Shown: positions 31,735 to 43,658 of the stretch, piece after piece | Layout: each line of letters begins with the position of its first letter | Position numbering within the stretch: the stretch's first letter is position 1 | Origin: Diphasiastrum complanatum | Lineage: Eukaryota > Streptophyta > Lycopodiopsida > Lycopodiales > Lycopodiaceae | NCBI GenBank assembly: GCA_029204225.1 | Contig: MU831988.1 | Location: 7,501-71,500, forward strand | Direction: 5' to 3' | Length of the DNA: 64,000 bases | Translations under genes and position numbers: made by a program | Notes under the pieces: model-generated | The model's input: only the letters and a program-made list of their open reading frames with translations | The model's database searches: none | What the model was told of the DNA's origin: nothing

Positions 31735-34263
31735 ACCTCCCCCTTAAGCTTACTGCTATGAATCTGAACTACAATTGAGATTTATCATATCTGCTAAGAT
31801 AGAATGTTTATCTCTAGACAATGGCTTTGTCAAAATATCAGCCAACATACTGTTTGTATGATAGTAACTAAGTACAATATCTTGGTTCTAAACTTTCTCT
31901 CTAAGAAAATGAAATTGAACTTCTATATGCTTAGTTCTATTATGAATATGTGGGTTCAGAGATAGAGCTATACAGCTCTGATTGTCGCACTGGAGTATTG
32001 TTGGATCGATTTGTGGTTATTGCAGATCCTTCTTAGCCAAATTATCTCCTTCACTGCTGATGTAGCTACAACATATTCAGACTCTGTGGAGGGCAACGAA
32101 ATGCATTTTTGCTTTCTACTGTTCTATGAAATGGGTCCTCCTACAAGGAAACAAATATATTTTGATGTGGATTTTGTGGTATCCACGTCTCCTGTCCAAT
32201 ATGTGATTAAAGTAAGTGCAGCTTCTATATTACCATTGTATCTCAAAGCATTGTGCTTCGAAGCTTGAATGTACCTCAGTACTCTTTGTAGAGCTTTCTA
32301 GTGGTTTAAACCTGGATTGGACATGTATTGAGATACTGTATGCAAGCTCAAGTTGTGTGCAGATCATAGAATACATTATAGATCCTATGACGACGGATTG
32401 ATAAGGATACCTACACATTTCTTGCTGATTTGCTTGAGTTCTGGGGCACATGTCTTTGGACAACTTAGATCCTGGATCCATAGGTGTCTCTATGGGCTTG
32501 CAGTCCTCCATGCCATATCTGTGAAGTACATTGATTAGATAGGACTCTTGGCTTATAGTAATCCTTCTACTTGTCCGATCTCTATGAATCTCCATACCGA
32601 GTAGGTAATGGATTGGCCCTAAATTAGTCACCTTGAATTCTGATGAAAGTAGAGATTTGGTTTTCTGTAATAACTGATTTGAGTTGTTGATAATTAAATA
32701 ATCATCAACATATAATGCTATCATAACATAGCTTGACCCTTTACGTTTGAGATACACATTAGAGTCTGCAAAGCAAGAAGTGAAGTTATGCTACAACAAG
32801 AAGTGATTTATTCTATCATACCAGGCCCTAGGAGCTTGCTTGAGGCCATATAGTGCCTTGTGCAATTTACATACCAAATGATCTTTTCCTTGAAGGATAT
32901 GTAACCTTCTGGTTGATAAATGAATATGTCTTCTGGTATGTATCCATGAAGGAATGTTGTTTGGACATCCATCTAGTGAATGTCCAGATTCTCTGCAGTA
33001 GCTATAGTGTGAATAGATATGCTTTACCATTGGACTAAAGGTGTCAGTGTAATCTATTCCATAAACTTGCTCAAATCCTTAAAGCACTAATCGAGCTTTC
33101 CATTTGGATATTGATCCATCTGGCTTAAGCTTTAGCCTGAAGATCCATTTAGAGTCAATAGGCTTTATACCTATAGGAGGATTGACAAGGCTCTAGGTCT
33201 TGTTCTTCATCTCAAGGAATGGTACTCAACATCCATGGTAGCTTTCCATTCATCTCCATTGGGAATTGACAATGCGCCTGCAACAGTGGCAGGTTTATCA
33301 TGATTGATGAACACCTGAGGGACAAAACGATCAGGTTGTTGTCATTGTCTTGCAGACCTTCTAACTGCAGGTGCTTGAGTGGATGTTTCTCCTAGGTAGA
33401 TGACAGGGACAGCTTCAACTTGTGGTTGAACAATCGTGGGTCTAGGCCCATCGATGGTAAATAGAGCTGTTTGGACAAACTCCTACATTTGAACATTCGT
33501 TGGTTGATGCTTATCGATGGAGAATGGAGCTGCTGTGACAGACTCCTACATTGGCTACTTTTGCTTGAAATCATGGAATTTGTCTTCAAGAAAGACAACA
33601 TCGCAATTGACCTGTCTCAACATCATAAAGGCAATAAGCTTATGTGATGTTGAATAGCCGATAAAGATGTTATTACAACTTATTGGGTCTATAAGTTTGT
33701 TCCTCAGATTAGATGGTATTTGAGCATAGCAGAAACATCCAAATACACGTAAGTGTTTCAGACTTGGTTTGTAGTCGTAGTAGGCTTCAAAGGGTGTCTT
33801 GGAGTCGACTGCCTTCGTGGTGGAATAATTTTACAGATAGCAGGTTGTAGAAATTGCTTCAGCCCAAAAGTTCTAGGGTAATTGAGCGTTGACAGTCATG
33901 GATCATGCAGCTTCTAATAGTGTTCGATTCTTTCGCTCAGCTACACCATTCTGCTATGGAGTGTAGCTGGTTGTGAACTGATGGTGCATGCCACATGATG
34001 ATAAGTAGTCTGCCATTTCATTTGATAGGTACTCTCCCCCGAATCAAACCACAAGGCCTTGATTATCTAACTAGTCTGATTCTTAGCATATTGCTTGAAT
34101 TCTTTGAAGCAATTGAATGCTTCTGATTTATTCTTTATGAACATGACTCTAGTGAACCGGGAGAAGTGATCACTAAATGTAATGAAATATAAAGCCTGAC
34201 CCAAAAAGGGTATGCTTATAGGACCACATAAGTCACTGTGAATTAGTGACAGAATGGACTTTC
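31735..34263 (-). pseudogene. Old Ty1-copia pol pseudogene, 3' half (integrase end to RNase H)
   Basis: From 34,263 downward the minus strand shows the integrase (ERKNRTLLEAA, FWAEAIST), the post-integrase block KTPFEAYYDYKPSLKHLRVFGCF with GYSTSHK, RT pieces (KLHKALYGLKQAPRAWYDRI; SSYVMIALYVDDYLIINNSN; YLLGMEIHRDRTSRRITISQ) and weak RNase H traces. Many stops and frameshifts. The element is split by the young copia at 34,264-40,126; its other half is at 40,132-41,050. Confidence 0.82.
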
Positions 34264-34917
34264 TGTGAAAAACTCAGATCCAAAAGATGCTAAAGTTTCA
34301 TAAAGATCTTGGCCATGGAAGTTATGCACATCTAGATTGAAAAAATGATAGAAATTGTGATGTTAAGCATACTAAACATCAACTAAACATCAAGATCTGA
34401 TCATAAGCTTCCACAAACAGAAACTTGCTGTCCCTGTCCGTACTTCAGAGCCTACAACCTGCATTTCACACGTGTGAAGCCATAGCAACAAAGAAATCAC
34501 AATTCTAGTGGCTAGAATGCAAGATATGAACAAAAAAGTGAGAGAGAAGAAGATGGATCTTCAAAGAGCATAACATTCATTCAATAGAATGAAAATGAGA
34601 TGTGTACATACTCGTGGAGATGGCTATTTATAGCAGCCATAGTGCCTCTTGGCCACTTTGTCTTATGATAGGCTAAAATTGGGGTCCAATAGGATTCACC
34701 CATCTACCTAGAAATTTGGTCAAATAGGAATGCACCAAATTATGAGCCAATAGAAGAGCTCCACACTCGACCTCCTCTAATTAATGTGACCTCAAAAGTA
34801 GTGTACACATACTTTGGGCCTCTACATACATGTATGAACCTATCTCTAACTTTTATTTGGCCATAGGCCTACAAAATCTCAAGTTAGGAAAATACTACTA
34901 GTTGACAATTTTTCACA
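34264..34917 (-). repeat. 3' LTR of the intact copia element
   Basis: 654 bp with TTCACACGTGTGAA at 34,465-34,478 and, on the minus strand, a TATAAATAG box near 34,630. It is preceded on the minus strand by the purine tract GAAGAGGGAG (34,918-34,927). Confidence 0.93.
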
Positions 34918-37900
34918 CTCCCTCTTCAACTAGTTTTAGCATAGATTTAGAAAGTACACCAAGACTTGTTCTATGCTTGAAAAATAAGTCCTTTCCCAAT
35001 GCTTTGGTAAAGATATCAGCCACACATTCCTTTGATGGGACATGTTCAAGCTTGATCTCTTTTGCCAACACTTGTTCTCTCACAAAATGGTAAGCCACCT
35101 CGATATGTTTGCTCCTTGCATGGAAAACCGGATTGCTTGCTAGACTTTGGGCTGAAAGGTTGTCACAAAAGATGATTGGACTCTCTGAAAAATCCAGCAA
35201 ATGAAGCTCCATAATCATCCTCTTGATCCACACCATCTCCTTTGTGCATGATGTCAAAGCTTTGTACTCGGCCTCACTAGAAGAAAGTGATATAGTTGCT
35301 TGTTTCTTCGACATCCATGAGATAGCTCCATCACCTATGAAAATAGCATGTGCATTTATGGATTTTCTATCCATAAGGTCTCCTGCAAAATCTGAATCTG
35401 AAAAACCAAATAAGTTAGGTGATGAGCCTCTATAAACAATGCCAAAATCTTTTGTTCCCGAGATGTATCTCAAGATCCTCTTTCCTAGTTTCCAATGTTC
35501 TATGCTAGGATCTTGCATGAATTGGCTTAATCTACCAACACAATAAGATAAATCAGGTCTTGTGATGGTTAGATATATAAGAGAACCTATTAGCTTCCTA
35601 TAGAGAGTAATGTCCTCGAAGGATCTTTCATTACCTCTTATAGTTAGCTTTACATGTGATTCCATAGGTGTATCAATAGGATTTGCATCTACCATATGAA
35701 ATCTATTGAGAATAGAAATAGCATACTTCTCTTGTGAAATAAAAGTGATTTGAGAAGTTCTAATTACTTCTATTCCTAAGATATAGCTCAAAAGACCAAG
35801 ATCATGCACTTCAAATTCCTTTTTTAGTGCTTTCTTGATATCTTCTATATCTTCCTTGTTCCCTCCACTTAAAATAATGTCATCCACATAAATTAGAAGG
35901 ATTGTAACATCATTAGCACTAATTCTAAAGTAAAGTGAATGATCATACTCACTCATAGTGAAGTTTTGAGAAAGTAGAAAAGAGTTAAGCCTAGCATACC
36001 AACTCCTTGGTGCTTGCTTAAGACCATACAAACTTTTTTGTAGAAAACACACATGATTAGGCTTGCTATGAGAAACATAGCTCTCGGGTTGCTCCATGTA
36101 GACTTCCTCTTCAAGATCACCATTCAAGAAAGCATTAGAAATGTCTAATTGCCAAAGATCCCATCCATAAAGAGTTGCAAGGGAAATGATTACTCTTATG
36201 CTCACCATCTTTGCCACGGGTGCAAAGGTTTCCTCATAGTCAATGCCATGCTCTTGAGCATAACCTTTAGCCACCAACCTTGCCTTCAACTTGTTGATAG
36301 ATCCATCTTGATTTGTCTTTACCTTGAAGATCCATTTGCATCCAATTGCACTTTTGCCCTTTGGAAGCTCCACCAATCTCCATGTGTTGTTCTTCATAAG
36401 TGCTTCAAACTCAAGATCCATTGCTTGGATCCATTCCTCTTTTTGCCTTGCTTCATCTACACATGAAGGTACATCAAAAGAAGTTAGGAAAGCATAGTTG
36501 GATCCATCCACCACTTGCTTACCTTTGCCATCATAAGTGAGCCTTGAGGGTTTCACTTTATGCCTTGGAGTTCTCCTTGGAATTTGACTTGAAGAGGCTT
36601 CTTCAACATCCACATCCAATGTGTCATCAACTCCATTGTCATCAAGCACATTAGTTGCAACAACACCATCATCACTTGAAACAACTTTTGGAATGTTATT
36701 TTCATCAAAAATGACATCCCTACTTGTGAACACTTTCTTGATTGAAGGAACATAAATCCTATATGCTTTGCTTACTTCACTATAACCAACAAAAATGCCC
36801 TTTCTTGAAGATGGATCCTCCTTAGTTCTATCATCAAGAGTAATGTTGAAGTAGCAAATGCATCCAAAAGTTCTTAGAAACTTGACATTAGGCTTCATAC
36901 CAAACAAAGCTTCAAAAGGGGTTTTTCCTTCCAATACAACACTTGGCCATCTATTGCATAGGAAATTTGCACACAACAAAGCATCACTCCAAAAGGGTTT
37001 AGGAAGATTAGCATTCAATCTCATTGCCTTTGCACTCTCACACAAGGTTCTATTCTTCCTCTCGGCCACTCCATTTTGTTGTGGTGTTCTTGGACATGTG
37101 TACTCCCTCTTGATCCCATGCTCATCGCAAAAGGCTTTGAATTTGTTAGAAATGTATTCACCACCATTGTCGCTCCTCAAGCATTTGATTTTGGTTGTAA
37201 ATTGAGTCTCAATAGCAACTTTGAACTTGACAAACACATCAAACACCTCATCCTTGCTCTTTAGTAGATAAACCCAACAAAATCTACTAAAATCATCAAT
37301 GAAAGTTACATACATCTTAGCACCTCCATTGCTAATTGTAGTAACACCATGAATATCCGAATGCAAGAGAGAAAAAGGCATCTTAGATCTAGATATAGAT
37401 CTAGTATATGGCAATCTATGTGATTTAGACAAAGCACATTCTTCACAAACATGATTCAAGCAAGTAAGAGACTTGGGAAGTCCCCTTACTACCTCCTTTT
37501 TGGCTATTACCTCCAAGGCCTTGTAGTTGAGATGTCCCATCCTTTTATGCCATACCTCTTGAATTGACATTTGTTCATTTGCCATGCATCCAACTTGGTT
37601 AGCAACAACACATGCATCAAGCTTGAACAATTTCCCTTGCCTTTTCCCTTTTGCAATGATACTACACCCCTTTTTGATCAAGCAAGCATCACCATCAAAC
37701 TCAACTTTGAATCCTTTGTCAAGCATTTGGCTTACACTAAGTAAGTTCTTGGTAATGGATGGAATGAGCAAAACATCTTTCAATTCTATATTCCTATTTG
37801 TAGAAAGTGAAATAGGAATTGTGCCAATCCCCTTGATTGTACACTCACCATCATTTGCGGTATAGATTACCTTCCTATCACCATCAAATGCCATTAAAGA

Positions 37901-38863
37901 TGAAAAATACTCTTTATGATATGTCATATGAGAAGTGGCTCCACTATCAATCCACCAAGGATCAATGTCTCCATGATTAGCCAACAAGCAAGATGACATA
38001 ACAAAAGCATCATTTGAAAGAAGCTCATCCCCACCCTCATCAATAGTTAGATTGGTTTGCTTTTCCCCTTGATCCCTCTTTTTCTTGAAACAATCACTAG
38101 CAAAATGCCCTTTGACTCCACAATAGAAACATTTTAGCTTAGATCTATCCTTCTTTTTGCCAAAAGTAGAGTGCTCACCTTGGTCTTGCCCTTTAGACCA
38201 ATTGCTTTTACCTTTGCCCTTGAACTTGCCTTTAGAGAACATTGCCTCCTCTTCTCCTCCTTGAGATGTAGAAGATGCTCCCACTCTTGCTTGCAACCTG
38301 AATTCTTCAGCCAACAAGACCTCTTGCAAGTCTCCAACACTTGGTAAACATTTTTGGATAGCATAACTTTGAACAAGATTAGCATGATCATCCAACAAGC
38401 CATTGAGAATCACTTGAACAAGCTCCTCATTATTTATGCCATCATTAATGCATGCTAACTCATCATTCAATGCTTTAACTCTCAAAACAAAAGCATGTCC
38501 ACTCTCACTCTTCTTTTGCATACAAGAAAAGATTTGCCTTCTTAAAGTCAACACTCTAGAAGTAGACTTGGATTCATAAACCTTCTTCAAGGCTTCCCAA
38601 GCTTCACTAGATGATGTGCACTTACCAACCTCTTTGATAAGCTCATTTGTCACATTCATCTTGATCATGTGAAGGGCTTTCTTTGCCCTCTTGTCATACC
38701 TCAATTGTTCTTGAGGTGCCAAAGGTCTCTCCTCCACACCTACAACAATATCCATCAACTCATTCATCTCAAGCAAAGACTCCATCCTTACTTTCCAAGT
38801 AGAATAGTTGAGGGAGGTAAGCCTATCATTGCTTTCCAACATGTAGCCTCCATTTGTAGCCAT
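34913..38863 (-). CDS. Copia Gag-Pol polyprotein, 1316 aa, all catalytic residues present
   Basis: ATG at 38,863 (MATNGGYMLESNDRLTSLNY) is the first in-frame start after the leader. Order: Gag with zinc knuckle CFYCGVKGHFASDC; protease WWIDSGATSHMT; integrase zinc block (WHKRMGHLNYKA to CEECALSKSH) and D,D,E in LLHSDIHG, CLRSDNGGEY and NGVAERKNRT, followed by the GKTPFEALFGMKPNVKFLRT block; RT KARLVAKGYAQEHGIDYEET, QLDISNAFLNGDLEEEVYME and YVDDIIL; RNase H SDSDFAGDLMDRKS, SSSEAEYKALTS and DNLSAQSLASNPVFHARSKH. The length is normal for plant copia. No stop, frameshift or missing residue was seen. The polyprotein would be cut by its own protease; RT and RNase H make the cDNA and integrase inserts it with a 5-bp duplication. 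The C-terminus overlaps the LTR by a few bases. Confidence 0.97.
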   Translation of the reverse strand: MATNGGYMLESNDRLTSLNYSTWKVRMESLLEMNELMDIVVGVEERPLAPQEQLRYDKRAKKALHMIKMNVTNELIKEVGKCTSSSEAWEALKKVYESKSTSRVLTLRRQIFSCMQKKSESGHAFVLRVKALNDELACINDGINNEELVQVILNGLLDDHANLVQSYAIQKCLPSVGDLQEVLLAEEFRLQARVGASSTSQGGEEEAMFSKGKFKGKGKSNWSKGQDQGEHSTFGKKKDRSKLKCFYCGVKGHFASDCFKKKRDQGEKQTNLTIDEGGDELLSNDAFVMSSCLLANHGDIDPWWIDSGATSHMTYHKEYFSSLMAFDGDRKVIYTANDGECTIKGIGTIPISLSTNRNIELKDVLLIPSITKNLLSVSQMLDKGFKVEFDGDACLIKKGCSIIAKGKRQGKLFKLDACVVANQVGCMANEQMSIQEVWHKRMGHLNYKALEVIAKKEVVRGLPKSLTCLNHVCEECALSKSHRLPYTRSISRSKMPFSLLHSDIHGVTTISNGGAKMYVTFIDDFSRFCWVYLLKSKDEVFDVFVKFKVAIETQFTTKIKCLRSDNGGEYISNKFKAFCDEHGIKREYTCPRTPQQNGVAERKNRTLCESAKAMRLNANLPKPFWSDALLCANFLCNRWPSVVLEGKTPFEALFGMKPNVKFLRTFGCICYFNITLDDRTKEDPSSRKGIFVGYSEVSKAYRIYVPSIKKVFTSRDVIFDENNIPKVVSSDDGVVATNVLDDNGVDDTLDVDVEEASSSQIPRRTPRHKVKPSRLTYDGKGKQVVDGSNYAFLTSFDVPSCVDEARQKEEWIQAMDLEFEALMKNNTWRLVELPKGKSAIGCKWIFKVKTNQDGSINKLKARLVAKGYAQEHGIDYEETFAPVAKMVSIRVIISLATLYGWDLWQLDISNAFLNGDLEEEVYMEQPESYVSHSKPNHVCFLQKSLYGLKQAPRSWYARLNSFLLSQNFTMSEYDHSLYFRISANDVTILLIYVDDIILSGGNKEDIEDIKKALKKEFEVHDLGLLSYILGIEVIRTSQITFISQEKYAISILNRFHMVDANPIDTPMESHVKLTIRGNERSFEDITLYRKLIGSLIYLTITRPDLSYCVGRLSQFMQDPSIEHWKLGKRILRYISGTKDFGIVYRGSSPNLFGFSDSDFAGDLMDRKSINAHAIFIGDGAISWMSKKQATISLSSSEAEYKALTSCTKEMVWIKRMIMELHLLDFSESPIIFCDNLSAQSLASNPVFHARSKHIEVAYHFVREQVLAKEIKLEHVPSKECVADIFTKALGKDLFFKHRTSLGVLSKSMLKLVEEGV

Positions 38864-39460
38864 GTTGCAATGATTGATCTCTGATCTTTGACCTGTTCCA
38901 ATGCACTAAGCACTCTCTTGAATCAACAAATGAAACACAAGAAGAAATCACAAAGATTTGGAACCTAAAACCTTACTTTTTCTCTCTTTTCCTCACTTTT
39001 TCCTTAATTTTAGCCACTAGTTTTATGATTTCTTGATCAAACCAAGACCAAACCTCAATATACTTGCTTTTCCCTCACTCCTAAGATTGAAATACACTCT
39101 TGAATCATTCAGCAAACTGAAAATCAGAGGGTTACATCAATTTTGAAGTTTTTGACATGAAGAAGCAAGAAATTGAATCAAAAAACTATATGCTAGAATG
39201 GAAAACTAATAGGATCTTGTTGGATCTTGCATCTCCCTCTTTCCAAAACAAATTTTGTCTCCTTATTCTGATAAGTACAGAGGGAATTCGCCCTACTTCA
39301 ATTGAAATGCATACAAATGATGTTTTGATCACAAAGATCCAATTTCTACACATAAATCAACAAGATTTTTAGCTAGAAACTTGATTGGAATGCTACAAAA
39401 GCAAACTCGCCCACAAATCTCTTCTAAATCTGGCAAAACCTGCACATTTGGCCGCCTAAT
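38864..39460 (-). other. Untranslated leader of the intact copia element
   Basis: About 600 bp between the primer site and the ATG, AT-rich and without a convincing ORF; about half the length of the leader of the 12.8-kb element. Confidence 0.6.
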
Positions 39461-39472
39461 GCTCTGATACCA
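39461..39472 (-). other. tRNA primer-binding site of the intact copia element
   Basis: Minus-strand TGGTATCAGAGC adjoins the 5' LTR at 39,473. Confidence 0.93.
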
Positions 39473-40126
39473 TGTGAAAAACTCAGATCCAAAAGATGCT
39501 AAAGTTTCATAAAGATCTTGGCCATGGAAGTTATGCACATCTAGATTGAAAAAATGATAGAAATTGTGATGTTAAGCATACTAAACATCAACTAAACATC
39601 AAGATCTGATCATAAGCTTCCACAAACAGAAACTTGCTGTCCCTGTCCGTACTTCAGAGCCTACAACCTGCATTTCACACGTGTGAAGCCATAGCAACAA
39701 AGAAATCACAATTCTAGTGGCTAGAATGCAAGATATGAACAAAAAAGTGAGAGAGAAGAAGATGGATCTTCAAAGAGCATAACATTCATTCAATAGAATG
39801 AAAATGAGATGTGTACATACTCGTGGAGATGGCTATTTATAGCAGCCATAGTGCCTCTTGGCCACTTTGTCTTATGATAGGCTAAAATTGGGGTCCAATA
39901 GGATTCACCCATCTACCTAGAAATTTGGTCAAATAGGAATGCACCAAATTATGAGCCAATAGAAGAGCTCCACACTCGACCTCCTCTAATTAATGTGACC
40001 TCAAAAGTAGTGTACACATACTTTGGGCCTCTACATACATGTATGAACCTATCTCTAACTTTTATTTGGCCATAGGCCTACAAAATCTCAAGTTAGGAAA
40101 ATACTACTAGTTGACAATTTTTCACA
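39473..40126 (-). repeat. 5' LTR of the intact copia element
   Basis: 654 bp, identical by eye to 34,264-34,917. Palindrome TTCACACGTGTGAA at 39,674-39,687. Followed by target duplication CTTTC. Confidence 0.93.
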
Positions 40127-40131
40127 CTTTC

Positions 40132-41050
40132 CCCTTTTGGCTTGTTCTCTTAAAAATTTTGTTCTAGGTTGTTTCCCTAGTAGATAATTTTCAAAGACAA
40201 TCTAATTAGCTATAGAAACAACAGTGATATTCATACCCTTGACCAATTTGTTATGATGTATGTACAAGATTGAATGCATGTTTAAGTGACCTAGTCTTTG
40301 ATGCCAAACATGAGCATCAGAGTTACTCACAATAAGTGCATAATCATGACTCACGATATACAAATTTCATTCTCTGTGTGCAGAGAGGATTTCATTAGAA
40401 TTCCCATAAAAAATAGTAAATTGACTAACAATAAACAAAGCTCTATAGCCTTGATCAGTGATCTTGCTAATAGACAATAAGTTCTTTGTTAACTTGGGTA
40501 GGTAAAGTACACCATCTAACTATCTAGTGATGTCATGGAACTGAAGTCGGACAGTGCCTTGGCCTTTGACTCCGTGGGAGCTTGAGTCGCCAATGAAAAT
40601 GTACTTTGAGTCCATTGTTGTAAGGGTAGAAAATAGGTTCCCACATGGCGTCATGTGCTTTGAAGCACTTGAATCAAGATAACATTGACATGCATCTCTA
40701 CTTGGTTGGTCTTGTACCTCAGCACCTTGTCATCCTCTTATGAATTTTTGACAGAGTCGGAACCTCCGTCTTGGTGTTGCTGCATCTTCTTCCTCGTTTC
40801 TTTATGCTTGAGGATGCGACAATCCTTAATGTCATGGTTTGATCTTTTGCAATATCTGTAAAAAGTTTGGTCTTGAATGGTTGTTGCTGTCTGTGCTTTT
40901 GTTGTTGTTGTTGTGTTGAATCTCACTGCTTGTCTTCTTGTCCTTGAAGTTCTTCTTCTTGGACTGTTGCTTATTAGAATATAATGCCATTGACTTGGTA
41001 CTCATTGTTGATAAGCTCTTTCTCCTAACTTCTTCCTTCAATAGACTTGT
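40132..41050 (-). pseudogene. Old Ty1-copia pseudogene, 5' half (gag, protease, GAG-pre-integrase)
   Basis: Continues the relic at 31,735-34,263. On the minus strand: a gag end with YCKRSNHDIKDCRILKHK (zinc knuckle with its first Cys changed in the frame FYRYCKRS), then protease/pre-integrase blocks FIGDSSSHGVKGQGTVRLQF, VLYLPKLTKNLLSISKITDQ, SDAHVWHQRLGHLNMHSIL. Multiple frameshifts. The gag start is missing: the sequence ends near 41,050, next to another copia LTR. Confidence 0.78.
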
Positions 41051-41141
41051 TGTCAGCTTCTAATGAGTATTTCTTAAAAGCAATATTAGATTATCGTAAG
41101 TTCTACATGGCTAGATTTGCCAAAATAGGCTATTTTTCACA
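41051..41141 (-). repeat. Truncated copia 3' LTR
   Basis: The minus strand starts TGTGAAAAATAGCC right after the purine tract GATTTGAGGAGGAG (41,142 onward). Only about 90 bp remain before the gag relic of another element. Confidence 0.55.
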
Positions 41142-42000
41142 CTCCTCCTCAAATCTAGCCTTGGAAACAATAATGTATCTATATACAATTCTAAGACCTG
41201 ATCTTAACATCAGAAATGAATCATATTCAGGTTTAGAAAATGACTAATGAGCCCCTAAAGATGATGACATGATCTATCACCATATCCAAGATAGAGCTTC
41301 TTTGATCTTGATCTCCTCCAAGATGAATTGAAGAGTCTTGATTCTTCCTTGCACCTTTGCACTTGATTTCTTCCATGTTGAATGAAGATGCATGAACCTT
41401 AAACTTGCTCCTCCTTGATCTTGATGCTTCTCTTTGAGGGAAATATGATGTCTCCATGTCTTGTGAAAATCACATTGATCAAGATCACAAAACATGTACT
41501 TGCTACTATTACCAAGATTTATCATGCTAAAATGACTAGTCTACAAACCATCAAAAGTAAGCATGATTATCCTAATCTTGGAATTACAAGTGATCTTGAA
41601 CTTCATGAGGCTACATACTTGCTTATGGATATAAGTGTCCTTCAAGGAGGTTTCACTTATTCTCATAAGAAGCTTACAATTTGCCTCTCCAAAAGGAAAA
41701 CTCATTTTTCAAAACAATGAGTGATTAACTCATTCTCGCTCTTCCAAAATCCGAGAGCACTCATTTGATCAAACAACCAATTTACTATTACTTGGTTCAT
41801 AACAATTTTTAGATCACTAAGACATAAAAACTTGCTCTCAAATGAGTCATTACAAATCTTATCTTCAACTTCCTTCTTGATGAAGCCCTCAAGTTGCCTC
41901 ACGTAGTTCTCATAGCATACCTCGATTTGCCTCATGTAGATCTCATAGCAAAATGGTTCATCAAGCATTGAAGTAAGAAAAGTGTTGAAAGTGAATGGTT
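41142..42000 (-). other. Foreign segment in place of RT/RNase H of a copia relic
   Basis: Between the copia linker at 42,001 and the PPT at 41,142 there is no RT or RNase H. An 88-codon minus-strand frame (41,702-41,968, MLDEPFCYEIYMRQIEVCYE...) and a second open stretch to 41,277 are not recognised. The part begins exactly where RT should. It could be captured host DNA or filler from another transposon. Confidence 0.45.
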
Positions 42001-43500
42001 AAGAATCTTCCCCTTGATTACCTTTGCCAAGATAAGTGAGCCTTGAAGGCTCGGCCCTTGCCTTTGTGGATCTTCTTGGAACACTCGATCTTTGAGGTGG
42101 ATCCTCAAGATCTCCATCACTTTGTTGCTCCTCCTCAATCCTTGCAAGATCATTGACACCAAGGTTGTTGATTTCACTTGCATTCACACAAGATACTAGA
42201 TGGATCCAAGCATCTCTCGTATAAACATCTAAGAATGTTTCATGCATCTTATCATCACTACTTGGTACATGAGAAAAAGAGTGTACATTTGAATGAATAA
42301 TTTTCTCTAGCAATTTTAGCATCCAACTTAAACAAATTACCTTGTTTAACAACGTTTGCTATGCAAATATCATACTTCATGATGGAACAAACTCCATGCT
42401 TGAAGTGAACATGTAAACCATCATCCATTTGTTGTCCAACACTAATTGATGGTACAAAAAGGACATTGTCTAGATCCATCCTTTTGCTAGATCCTAGACT
42501 TATTGATATGGTACCCATACTATCTACCTTACATTCTTGATCATTTGCTAAAGAAACAAATTTATTAGCACCATTGAAAGAGTATAAGGTTGAGAATGTG
42601 TCCGTTTGGAAAGTCATGTGGGAGCTAGCCCCACTATCAATCCACCAAGTGTCCTTTGAGTTGCTTTTGCTTGTTGAAGTGGACGTAGATTCCATCAAAG
42701 ATGAATCTCCTCATCTCCATCCTCTTCATATGCAAGGTTCCCTTGTTTGTCTTCCTCCTCTTTTGCTCTTAGCCTCTTGTAGAATTCAAATGCATAATAC
42801 CCCTTCTTTCTACAAAAGAGGCATTTTTGCTTTGACTTGTCCTTTGAGCTTGATGCATCATCCTCTTCTTTGGCCTCCTTGGGATGCTTCTTCTTTCCAT
42901 TGGTCTTCTTTTTGCCCTTGAATGAGAAATTGGCTTTCTCATCTCCATCTTACAAACACAATGAACTCATTTTTGCCTTGGTGTGGAGCCTACACTCTTC
43001 AGCCACTAATACACTGTGAAGTTTTTCTATAGTTGGCAAAGTGTCTTGGATGGCAAAACTTTGGACCGAATTTGCAAAGTCATCTCCTAGACCATTAAGG
43101 ACAATTTGTACAAGCTCTCCATCATGAATCTTCTATCCAATGGAAGCCAACTCCCTATTTAGAGACTTGATTTTGAGTACATAATCTCGTGCACTCTCCT
43201 CACCTCTCCTCATGCTTTGCAAAATCTGTACCTTCTTCCTCAGAAAGAGACGAGTCGATACATCTGAAGTCTCATAGACACTTGTTAGGATATCCCACGC
43301 TTCTTTGGAGGTGGTGTTGTTTGATACGGAGTGTCTTTCAGATTCAAGGATACAATGGCAAGTGCTTTGCCATCCTTTGTCTCCCATGCTTGGAGCAATT
43401 TTGGTTCTACCGGTCTAGCTGTTGAACCGTTTACGTATCCCCATAGTTCATTCTCAATTAAGATCATCCTCATCTTGAATTTCCACATGTGGAAATTATC
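42001..43500 (-). pseudogene. Copia gag-protease and linker relic without integrase and RT
   Basis: Minus-strand order from 43,500: gag N-terminus (MWKFKMRMILIENELWGYV; EAWDILTSVYETSDVSTRLF; SMRRGEESARDYVLKIKSLN), a zinc-knuckle remnant, protease TWWIDSGASSHMTFQTDTF, pre-integrase NVLFVPSISVGQQMDDGLHV and LFKLDAKIA, then a jump to the integrase-RT linker (SSVPRRSTKARAEPSRLTYL) ending at 42,001. The integrase core is deleted. Frames shift several times. Confidence 0.75.
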
Positions 43501-43658
43501 TCTGTCGAACTTGTTAATCAGATGGATCTCTGAGGTTGAACCTTCTATTGAATCGAGGAACAGAAATAGAATACAAACAGAATGAACTAGCTCTATGGAA
43601 CAGGAATATATTAAGTTCTTTTATAAATCCTAAAACTCTAGTGATTCAATAAACCAAG

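Larger units (their letters stand above)
34264..40126 (-). mobile_element. Very young, apparently intact Ty1-copia retrotransposon, 5.86 kb
   Basis: Both LTRs are 654 bp (TGTGAAAAA...TTTTTCACA as written on the plus strand) and I found no difference between them by eye. The target duplication CTTTC flanks it at 34,259-34,263 and 40,127-40,131. Primer site, leader, one unbroken polyprotein ORF and purine tract are all present. It lies inside the integrase region of an older copia relic. By structure it is the best candidate in the window for an element able to move now; expression is unknown. Confidence 0.96.
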
